Source: Anaerolineales bacterium UBA2200 (GTDB lineage Bacteria; Chloroflexota; Anaerolineae; UBA2200). Taken from it: 21,313 nucleotides of DNA. Shown here in pieces: positions 15,254-21,313 of the stretch. The stretch's first letter is position 1, and each line of letters starts with the position of its first letter. The translations under genes and the position numbers were made by a program. The notes under the pieces are model-generated. The model was not told the DNA's origin and ran no database searches. It was given only the letters and a program-made list of their open reading frames with translations. The DNA lies in the NCBI GenBank assembly GCA_002327925.1, contig DCVA01000027.1, forward strand, positions 1 to 21,313, written 5' to 3'.

Positions 15254-17041
15254 GTGGACGAGCAAAACGAGGTCTTGCACAAGCTGCGTCATTCCACGTC
15301 GCATGTGATGGCCCAGGCAGTGCTGGAGAGATTTCCGGAGGCCAAGCTGGCGATTGGGCCGGCGATTGAGGATGGCTTCTACTACGACTTTGACCTGCCC
15401 CGCGCGCTGACGCCGGAGGACCTTCAGGCCATTGAGGGGCGTATGAGGGAGCTCATTCCCCAGGGCCAACCCTTCGAGTACCGTGAGGTCTCGGAGGCAG
15501 AAGCACGCAGCCTCTTCGCCGGGCAGCCCTACAAGCTGGAGTTGATCGATGACATAGTGAAGCTTGGCCGCAACGAGTACGGCGAGGCGGATGAGGGCCC
15601 CCCCACTCTGAGTATCTACCGGCACGGGTCCTTCGTTGATCTGTGCCGTGGGCCGCACGTGTCCAACACCAGGGAGATCAACCCCAAAGCCGTCAAGCTG
15701 CTGAGCATCGCCGGCGCCTACTGGCGAGGCAAGGAAGACCGGCCCATGTTGCAGCGCATCTATGGCACGGTGTTTCAGACCCGTGAGGGGCTGGATGCGC
15801 ATCTGGCAAAACTGGCCGAGATCGACCGTCGCGATCACCGCAAGCTGGGCAAGGAGCTGGACCTCTACAGCACCCACGAGATTGGCGGGGCCGGTCTGAT
15901 CTACTGGCATCCAAAAGGGGCGCTCATTCGGGAGACCATCGAGAACTTTTGGCGTCAGGTGCATCGCAAGCGGGGTTATGACATCGTGTACAGTCCACAC
16001 ATAGGCCGGGTCGACCTGTGGAAAATCAGTGGGCACTGGGATTTCTACCGCGAGTCGATGTACTCGCCGATTGACATCGACGGCATTCAGTACCTGCTCA
16101 AGCCGATGAACTGCCCCTTTGCCGTACTGATGTACAAGACCAGAACGCGCTCGTACCGCGACCTGCCCCTGCGCTGGGGTGAGCTGGGCACGGTCTACCG
16201 TTACGAGCGCAGCGGCGTGCTGCACGGCATGCTTCGCGTCCGCGGATTCACTCAGGATGATGCGCACATCTTCTGTCGCCCTGATCAGTTGATGAACGAG
16301 ATTGTGGGCGTGCTGGATCTGGCTTTCTTCATGCTGCGCACCTTCGGTTATGAGCAGTTCGACGTGGAGCTGTCGGTGCGCGATGAAGAACACAAGGGCA
16401 AGTTCATCGGCGAGGACAGCGTCTGGCAGAATGCCGAGAGTGCTCTGCATGAGGCGCTCAAGCTTCGCAACGTTCCGTACAAGGTCATGCCCGGTGAAGC
16501 CAAGTTCTACGGACCGGCAATCGATATCAAGATGCGTGATGCCCTTGGCCGTGGCTGGCAGGGACCGACCATCCAGGTCGACTTTAACTTCCCCGAGCGG
16601 TTTGACCTCAAGTTCGTTGGGGAAGACGGCCAGGACCGGCGACCGGTGATGGTGCACCGCACGGTCCTCGGGAGCATGGAACGCTTTGTGGGGGGGCTGA
16701 TCGAGCACTATGCCGGGGCGTTCCCGGTCTGGCTGGCACCGGTCCAGGTCAAGGTGATCCCGATTGCGGATCGACACAACGACTATGCTCGCCAGGTCCT
16801 AACCAGGTTGTTGGAGGCGGACATCCGCGCTGAGGTGGATGACACTGCAGACCGTATGAATGCCAAGGTGCGCAAGGCACAGATGGAAAAGGTGCCCTAC
16901 ATGCTGGTAATGGGCGACAAAGAGGTAGAAGCGGGCACGGTCTCGGTGCGGCTTCGCTCTGAGGAGAACCTTGGGCCCAAACCTCTGGATGAGTTCATCT
17001 CCCTGGTGCAACAGGCCATCGCGGAGAAGAAGAATCCGTAG
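15254..17041 (+). CDS. thrS: Threonyl-tRNA synthetase lacking the TGS domain
   Basis: A 595-residue class II synthetase that attaches Thr to tRNA-Thr. It starts at GTG 15254, six bases after AAGGAGG. Residues 9-17 contain HKLRHSTSH, so the N2 editing domain begins at once: His13 and His17, with Cys131 and His135 in DLCRGPH, form the editing site. The N1/TGS domain (about 60 residues in E. coli) is absent, as in some other bacterial ThrRS. The catalytic zinc ligands are Cys287 (PMNCPF), His338 (DDAHIFC) and His468 (MVHRTVLGS), and the anticodon-binding domain ends the protein. It is controlled by the T-box leader and ended by a strong hairpin. Confidence 0.97.
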   Translation: MDEQNEVLHKLRHSTSHVMAQAVLERFPEAKLAIGPAIEDGFYYDFDLPRALTPEDLQAIEGRMRELIPQGQPFEYREVSEAEARSLFAGQPYKLELIDDIVKLGRNEYGEADEGPPTLSIYRHGSFVDLCRGPHVSNTREINPKAVKLLSIAGAYWRGKEDRPMLQRIYGTVFQTREGLDAHLAKLAEIDRRDHRKLGKELDLYSTHEIGGAGLIYWHPKGALIRETIENFWRQVHRKRGYDIVYSPHIGRVDLWKISGHWDFYRESMYSPIDIDGIQYLLKPMNCPFAVLMYKTRTRSYRDLPLRWGELGTVYRYERSGVLHGMLRVRGFTQDDAHIFCRPDQLMNEIVGVLDLAFFMLRTFGYEQFDVELSVRDEEHKGKFIGEDSVWQNAESALHEALKLRNVPYKVMPGEAKFYGPAIDIKMRDALGRGWQGPTIQVDFNFPERFDLKFVGEDGQDRRPVMVHRTVLGSMERFVGGLIEHYAGAFPVWLAPVQVKVIPIADRHNDYARQVLTRLLEADIRAEVDDTADRMNAKVRKAQMEKVPYMLVMGDKEVEAGTVSVRLRSEENLGPKPLDEFISLVQQAIAEKKNP

Positions 17042-17078
17042 GTGCTCTGACAGTCTGTTGAGGGCATGAGGAAAGGTC

Positions 17079-17110
17079 ACAGGACGGAGCCAAAGCTCCG
17101 TCCTGTTTTG
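17079..17110 (+). terminator. Strong rho-independent terminator of thrS
   Basis: ACAGGACGGAGC (17079-17090) pairs perfectly with GCTCCGTCCTGT (17095-17106) around a CAAA loop, followed by TTTTG. On the opposite strand there is no T-run, so it acts mainly on thrS. Confidence 0.9.
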
Positions 17111-17112
17111 AT

Positions 17113-17739
17113 TCAATCGACTGTAACGAAGCTGCGAATCTTGGACAAGGTAGCGTCGCCAATACCCACTACCCTGGTCAGATCTTCCGCCCTGCTGAAC
17201 GGTCCGTTGAGCAGGCGATAGTCCACAATGCGCTGAGCCAGGGTGGGGCCTATGCCCGGGAGCGTGGCCAGGGCAGTGACATCAGCCGTGTTCAGGTTGA
17301 CCTTCGCTCCTGGCTGGGACGGGTCGGAGGCCATCGAGGAGACACCTGGAGTTGGCAATGAGGGAGGCACCTCCCCGACAGAGGGCACGTACAGTTGCTG
17401 TCCATCGTGCACCCGCTCGGCCAGGTTTACTCCCGCCGGGTCGGCGTCGGAGCGCAATCCCCCTCCGGCAGCCACCACGTCCCGAACGCGGCTGTCCCAC
17501 GGTACGGTGTAGACTCCAGGCGAGGTTACCGCTCCCAGAACGTATACGAGTATGGGTTGTGGTGTGATCGTCGCAGCGGGCAAGGCTGGGGGAGGAGGTT
17601 CCAGGGTCCGGATCACGATGGGAGCGGGGGTCGACCTTCTGAGCTTGATCACCACGCCGCCCAGGACAGCGGAGAACACCAGGCTCAGAGCAAGGCTGGC
17701 TCGAATCGCCTCTCGGTGTTGCTCAAGCCACAGATCCAT
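17113..17739 (-). CDS. comEA: ComEA-type DNA-binding competence protein
   Basis: A 208-residue membrane-anchored protein. It has a short cytoplasmic start, a membrane segment (about 13-32), a Pro-rich linker, an SLBB domain (about 62-118, ILVYVLGAVTSPGVYTVP...GQQLYVPS) and a C-terminal helix-hairpin-helix pair (about 146-208, KVNLNTADVTALATLPGIG...LTRVVGIG). ComEA binds incoming double-stranded DNA at the outside of the membrane during natural transformation. Start: AAAGGAGG is well placed before ATG 17739. comEC, its usual neighbour, is not in the window. It lies 43 bases after the CDF gene and probably belongs to the same transcript. Other roles of SLBB-HhH proteins remain possible. Confidence 0.93.
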   Translation of the reverse strand: MDLWLEQHREAIRASLALSLVFSAVLGGVVIKLRRSTPAPIVIRTLEPPPPALPAATITPQPILVYVLGAVTSPGVYTVPWDSRVRDVVAAGGGLRSDADPAGVNLAERVHDGQQLYVPSVGEVPPSLPTPGVSSMASDPSQPGAKVNLNTADVTALATLPGIGPTLAQRIVDYRLLNGPFSRAEDLTRVVGIGDATLSKIRSFVTVD

Positions 17740-17782
17740 GGCACGCCTCCTTTTGGGAGGTAGCAGCCTTGCGCCTGGCTAT

Positions 17783-19174
17783 CTAGAAGGGTGTCGGCGC
17801 CGGCTCCACGTGAATGGAAACATCAGCAATCCCGCTGAACTCTCGGCGCAGGCGGTCTTCAATCAATGTGGCTGCGTCATGCGCCTTGTCCACAGGGAGA
17901 TGCTCGTCCAGGGTGCAATGGAGACGTAAGTAGATAGCGTTCCCGCTCCTCTGCACCAGGACCTCGTGGCAGTCCTGGACTCCGGAAACCTGCATGGCAA
18001 GGGCCCGTACGCGCTCGATGACCTGGGCGTCGTCAGGGATGCCAGCGCAGTCTATTGGGGCGCGGGGAACTGGCTCAATGTGCGTACTGATCTCCTGGAC
18101 CGAAGGCAGTCGCTCGCGAATCTGCTGTTCCAGGCGGCTGGCCTGCTCGTGTGCCTCGCTGAGACTCTGCTGACCGGGAATCTCCACGTGGAGATCCACG
18201 GCGTACTTACCCTGGACCTCGTAGGCATTCAGATGGTGAATCGAAAGACCCAGTGCCTTCGAGGCGTCCTGTATCGTGGCAGAAAGGTCGTCGTAGGCGA
18301 GCGCGGTGGCACCGTGTTGTGGCTCGACGTGAATGATTACGTCGCGAGCTCCAGGGATTGCGGCTTGGATGCGACGCTGGGCTGCGTGCGCCACCTCGTG
18401 TGCGCGACTCAAGGGCAGGTCCGGCGCGACGCGGATATGCAGATCCAGGTGGACATCGTCCTCCTGGCCGCGGCTTCGGATATGGTGAAAGCTCTCCACG
18501 CCAGGGATCTGCTGGAGAATCTCGGCGACCCGGTCAACGTCCACAATGGCCGTGTCAGTCAGAATTCTGGCCCCGCTGCGTATGATCTCGAAGCCAATCC
18601 TGGCGATCATGAAGGCCACGACGACGGCGGCTATTGTGTCGATGATCGGGTAGCCCAAGTTGGTGAGTACCAGGCCGGCCATGACTCCAACGCTTACAAA
18701 GACATCAGCCCGGGTGTGCAAGGCATCGGCGATCAGGAACTCGCTCTTGAGCTCTTGGCCCTTGCGTTTCTCGTAGGATGCCACGTAGAGATGCAGACCG
18801 ATGCTGAGGGCGAGTGAGGCGAAGGTCCAGAGGTTGACCTCTGGCTCAACAGGGTTGACCAGCCGCTCATGGGCAGTCTTGAGAAGCTGAAAGCAGGTGG
18901 CAAACAGCATGACAGCAACGATCAGTGTCATCAGGATCTCGTAGCGACGATGCCCGTAGGGATGGTCCTCGTCCGGGGGACGGCGCGACAGGTAGATGGC
19001 TACCAGGCCGACGACGTTGCTGACCGAATCAAAGAAAGAGTCGAACCCATCGGCGATCAGGCTCAATGCGCCTGTATAGTAACCGACCGCGAGCTTGGCC
19101 ACCGTGGCCAGCAGATTCAGGATCATCGTGTAGATCAGGACAAACCGAATGCTTCTGAAATTCTCCACTGACAC
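17783..19174 (-). CDS. Cation diffusion facilitator with three tandem C-terminal domains
   Basis: A 463-residue metal/proton antiporter. Six membrane segments fill residues 12-205. The transport-site motif is Asp45-x-x-x-Asp49 (DSFFD) and His153-x-x-x-Asp157 (HTRAD), the same DD-HD set and the same numbers as known for E. coli FieF, so Zn, Fe or Co/Cd export is likely. The usual single cytoplasmic domain is repeated: about 205-285, 295-368 and 382-458. The copies end in IIHVEPQ, STHIEPV and SIHVEPA, and each has an AHE/AHD helix with conserved His. The start is GTG 19174 or, with better Shine-Dalgarno spacing, GTG 19168. It lies 24 bases after the DUF362 gene, in the same transcript. Confidence 0.92.
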   Translation of the reverse strand: MSVENFRSIRFVLIYTMILNLLATVAKLAVGYYTGALSLIADGFDSFFDSVSNVVGLVAIYLSRRPPDEDHPYGHRRYEILMTLIVAVMLFATCFQLLKTAHERLVNPVEPEVNLWTFASLALSIGLHLYVASYEKRKGQELKSEFLIADALHTRADVFVSVGVMAGLVLTNLGYPIIDTIAAVVVAFMIARIGFEIIRSGARILTDTAIVDVDRVAEILQQIPGVESFHHIRSRGQEDDVHLDLHIRVAPDLPLSRAHEVAHAAQRRIQAAIPGARDVIIHVEPQHGATALAYDDLSATIQDASKALGLSIHHLNAYEVQGKYAVDLHVEIPGQQSLSEAHEQASRLEQQIRERLPSVQEISTHIEPVPRAPIDCAGIPDDAQVIERVRALAMQVSGVQDCHEVLVQRSGNAIYLRLHCTLDEHLPVDKAHDAATLIEDRLRREFSGIADVSIHVEPAPTPF

Positions 19175-19198
19175 AGCCTCTACTTACGAGGGTCTACG

Positions 19199-20290
19199 CT
19201 ACGCGGGATAGCCTTGGAAGAGCTGCCCCCATGGACTCTCGCGCAGCCACTGATCTACCACCCGGCGTCCGCGCAGTGGGTACCAGAGACGGTCGTGAAA
19301 AGTCTCGCTGGCGAAAATGAACAAGTTGACGATCGGTGTGTGGAAGAGCAGGTTCTGGAAGACGCGCAGGGGGGTGCGCCACAACAGCATTCCCGTGCCC
19401 GTGCCCAGATTGACTCCGACCCGGAAACCCCATCGTTCATCAGCGAGCTCTGGCATTCCCACTACCTCGATGTCGCGCAGGTTGCCATGGCCGAGGCCCA
19501 GCTCATTGGCGTGGGCTATGTACTGGATCGCTAGCGGGTCAAAGCCCATCATCGCTGCGGCGACGGCATCGATGGCCACCTGATCGGCCGAAGCCAGGAT
19601 GACGTCCTTCTGGTAGGGGACAAGGGTTCTGGGTCCCGCCCCACTGCCCGCTGTAGTGCCATCCATCGTGGCAAAGACCCCGCTGTGTATCTCCTTCTGG
19701 ATCGCCAGCAGGTCAACAAGGGTATCATGGATCCAGGTGTGGGTGTAGTGGCGATTCACGTTCAGCAGGCCACCAAATGCGTTCTTCATCGCACCTGTGG
19801 TGACGGTATAGGAATGGGCCTTGACGGTTGGGAGATGGACGATGTTCTTGCCCATGAAGTAGTCCGGGATAGAGATCCCCTCGCGGAAGATCTTGTCCAA
19901 CACCAGCATCTTGGCCTTCGGCTGGTACCGCACCCAGGTCATATCCTCTGGCCTAAAGTTGTACTTCTTGGGAACACCGTACTTGCTCAGGACTGGTCCA
20001 TACTTGTTGTAGCGGTCCCCCAGGTCAGCTATGGTGACGACCGTCTTGTTGTGCACGCACACCAGGTCGTCAATGCCTTCGGCCTTCAGCGCCCGGATTG
20101 TCCCCTCCAGCTGCCAGGGGGTCGTATTGGCGGCGGGGTAGAGAAGGTGCCAGCTTATATTGTCCTTGATGATGGTAGTCGTGGAACTATCGAGGGCCTG
20201 CTTCATGCCTGCGAGCTGACACAGGCGATGGTAGTCCTCTAGTACCGTTTGAGGAGTGGTGCGTAGTACCGCTACCTTAGATTTGTCCAT
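19199..20290 (-). CDS. DUF362-containing protein
   Basis: A 363-residue protein. ATG 20290 is chosen because GGAGG lies five bases before it; a GTG at 20305 is also in frame. Segments typical of DUF362 are KDNISWHLLYPAANTTP, HLPTVKAHSYTVTTGAMKNAFGGLL, DGTTAGSGAGP, DVILASADQVAIDAVAAAMMGFDP and IQYIAHANELGLGHG. No CxxC ferredoxin motif is visible, unlike many DUF362 relatives that carry a 4Fe-4S domain. The reaction is unknown. The C-terminal end (LLFHTPIVNLFIFASETFHDRLWYP) is hydrophobic and may associate with the membrane. It lies between xth (57 bases upstream) and the CDF gene. Confidence 0.85.
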   Translation of the reverse strand: MDKSKVAVLRTTPQTVLEDYHRLCQLAGMKQALDSSTTTIIKDNISWHLLYPAANTTPWQLEGTIRALKAEGIDDLVCVHNKTVVTIADLGDRYNKYGPVLSKYGVPKKYNFRPEDMTWVRYQPKAKMLVLDKIFREGISIPDYFMGKNIVHLPTVKAHSYTVTTGAMKNAFGGLLNVNRHYTHTWIHDTLVDLLAIQKEIHSGVFATMDGTTAGSGAGPRTLVPYQKDVILASADQVAIDAVAAAMMGFDPLAIQYIAHANELGLGHGNLRDIEVVGMPELADERWGFRVGVNLGTGTGMLLWRTPLRVFQNLLFHTPIVNLFIFASETFHDRLWYPLRGRRVVDQWLRESPWGQLFQGYPA

Positions 20291-20347
20291 GCAATCCTCC
20301 GCCACGGGTCCCGCTCGGTCCCAACCGCATGCTCTTCACAGCCGACT

Positions 20348-21136
20348 TTACAAAGAGAACTCGGCCACCAGGAACGTGTGGTCAGACGGCTTTTCCGCCC
20401 GTCGCGTTTCCACGTCGATCCAGGCGTTCACGCATTTCGCCGCCAGCGGGGGTGTTGCCCAGATGTGGTCGACTCGCCACCCGATATTGCGGTCGACAGC
20501 ATCACGCAGGCGATAATCCCAGAATGTGTAGTGCCCTGGCTCAGGGTGCACCTGTCGGAAAACGTCCACGAATCCCCAGTCCTTGAGCTGCTGCAGGGCA
20601 GCGCGAACATCTGGATGAAAGGCCACATGTTTGGCCAGCGCCTTGGGGTCATGCACATCAATTGGCTCCGGTGCCACGTTCAGATCCCCGACCCAGGCCA
20701 AAGGCTGATCTGGTGCGTAATGCTGCTCGAACCATCTGCGCAACCTGGCCAGCCATTCGAGCTTGTACGCGTACCATGGGGAGTCGAGAGACTGACCCTG
20801 CGGAACGTAGGTGTTGACGATGGGCACCCCGGCAACGACGGCTCGGATGAGTCGGGCGTGATCTGGTTCCCCTCCGTCGTCGAGACCGGTGAGGACCTGC
20901 CTGGGCTCCTCTTTGCTGACTATCGCTACACCGGCGTGGGCCTTCTGACCCCGAAAGGCGACCTGGTACCCAATCTGACGGAAGGCGTCGAGCGGAAAAT
21001 CCGAATCCTGCACCTTGATTTCCTGCAGGCACAGAACATCCGGTTGGTGCTTCTGCAGCCAGCCAGTGACGAGATCCAGTCTCATACGCACTGAGTTGAC
21101 GTTGAAGGTGGCCAGCTTGAAAGTCCGTGAGGACAC
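20348..21136 (-). CDS. xth: Exodeoxyribonuclease III / AP endonuclease
   Basis: A 262-residue DNA-repair enzyme of the Exo III/APE1 family. It cuts at abasic sites and trims 3' blocked ends. The motifs are in order: ATFNVNSVR with Asn12, LCLQEIKVQ with Glu39 (metal), VNTYVPQG, GDLNVAPEP, RVDHIWAT and the final EKPSDHTFLVAEF with the Asp-His pair. The frame stays open to 21169, but I start at GTG 21136 because CGGAG lies 8 bases upstream and the preceding residues (KIPCCGVD) do not belong to the family. The gene begins only 40 bases after tRNA-Gly with no terminator between them, so the tRNA promoter probably drives it. The symbol xth is used for this family. Confidence 0.93.
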   Translation of the reverse strand: MSSRTFKLATFNVNSVRMRLDLVTGWLQKHQPDVLCLQEIKVQDSDFPLDAFRQIGYQVAFRGQKAHAGVAIVSKEEPRQVLTGLDDGGEPDHARLIRAVVAGVPIVNTYVPQGQSLDSPWYAYKLEWLARLRRWFEQHYAPDQPLAWVGDLNVAPEPIDVHDPKALAKHVAFHPDVRAALQQLKDWGFVDVFRQVHPEPGHYTFWDYRLRDAVDRNIGWRVDHIWATPPLAAKCVNAWIDVETRRAEKPSDHTFLVAEFSL

Positions 21137-21176
21137 GGCATCGACTCCGCAGCACGGAATTTTCACCAAAGCAAAG

Positions 21177-21248
21177 AGCGGGTGATGGGATTCGAACCCA
21201 CGACATTCTGCTTGGGAAGCAGACGCTCTACCCCTGAGCTACACCCGC
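21177..21248 (-). tRNA. tRNA-Gly (anticodon CCC)
   Basis: A 72-base cloverleaf without encoded CCA. The 7-bp acceptor stem is GCGGGTG/CACCCGC with discriminator U, the usual one for glycine. The D arm has GCTC/GAGC. The anticodon arm TCTGC/GCAGA holds the loop TTCCCAA, giving anticodon CCC. The T arm has TTCGAAT. It is followed by xth. Confidence 0.95.
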
Positions 21249-21258
21249 ATCTCCGATC

Positions 21259-21287
21259 AGTATAGTGGACAACGCCGCGGCTGTCAA
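21259..21287 (-). promoter_or_regulatory. Strong promoter of tRNA-Gly (and probably xth)
   Basis: Minus-strand perfect -35 TTGACA (21287-21282), a 17-base spacer and -10 TATACT (21264-21259). The tRNA begins 10 bases after the -10 box. Confidence 0.9.
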
Positions 21288-21313
21288 AACCCCGCATTCT
21301 ATCACGTAAAATG

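Noticed and set aside
15050..16777. A 575-codon open frame antisense to thrS
   Set aside because: It is a shadow of a highly conserved, GC-rich gene, has no recognisable protein features, and runs across the T-box.

Overview
The window looks like ordinary chromosomal DNA from a GC-rich bacterium, most likely a member of Chloroflexota (Anaerolineae or a relative). This placement is inference. It rests on three predicted lipoproteins with Thr/Pro-rich linkers after the lipobox, a DUF6391 gene, a threonyl-tRNA synthetase without the TGS domain behind a T-box leader, and a ComEA-type competence protein. I see no phage, transposon, CRISPR or plasmid genes. Genes are tightly packed and most starts have clear Shine-Dalgarno sites. 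Several good -35/-10 promoters have 16-17 base spacers.

Layout. (1) Positions 40-2599, minus strand, hold three genes in a row: a membrane-anchored alpha/beta hydrolase, a peroxiredoxin-like protein, and a peptidase S51/cyanophycinase-like protein carrying a tail that resembles the end of CysRS. The peroxiredoxin-like gene is interrupted by one in-frame TGA exactly where the family has the first cysteine of its CxxC motif. A stem-loop with bSECIS geometry follows the TGA, so I read the gene as a selenoprotein (UxxC). This is the main discovery of the window. (2) A divergent promoter region leads to a TPR protein and ndk on the plus strand. These converge on rsfS at a shared terminator. (3) Positions 5638-10975, plus strand, hold a PfkB/RfaE-type kinase, a small membrane protein, a DUF6391 protein, holA (DNA polymerase III delta), an M19 dipeptidase and a DUF3048 lipoprotein. 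(4) Positions 11033-14285, minus strand, hold an orphan ABC sugar-binding lipoprotein and an alkaline-phosphatase-superfamily lipoprotein whose usual metal ligands look largely lost. (5) A DUF1232 membrane protein is followed by a long T-box leader and thrS, ending in a strong terminator. (6) Positions 17113-21248, minus strand, read in transcription order: tRNA-Gly(CCC), exonuclease III (xth), a DUF362 protein, a cation diffusion facilitator with three tandem C-terminal domains, and ComEA.

How the genes work together: most are housekeeping (translation, replication clamp loading, nucleotide supply, DNA repair), mixed with cell-envelope lipoproteins. The hydrolase, selenoprotein and S51-like genes are probably co-transcribed, with a GTGA stop-start overlap between the last two. 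Three genes (hydrolase, sugar-binding protein and possibly the PfkB kinase) have a -10 box only 8-12 bases before the ATG, which suggests leaderless mRNAs. If the selenoprotein is real, the genome must also carry selA, selB, selD and tRNA-Sec. None of these is in this window.
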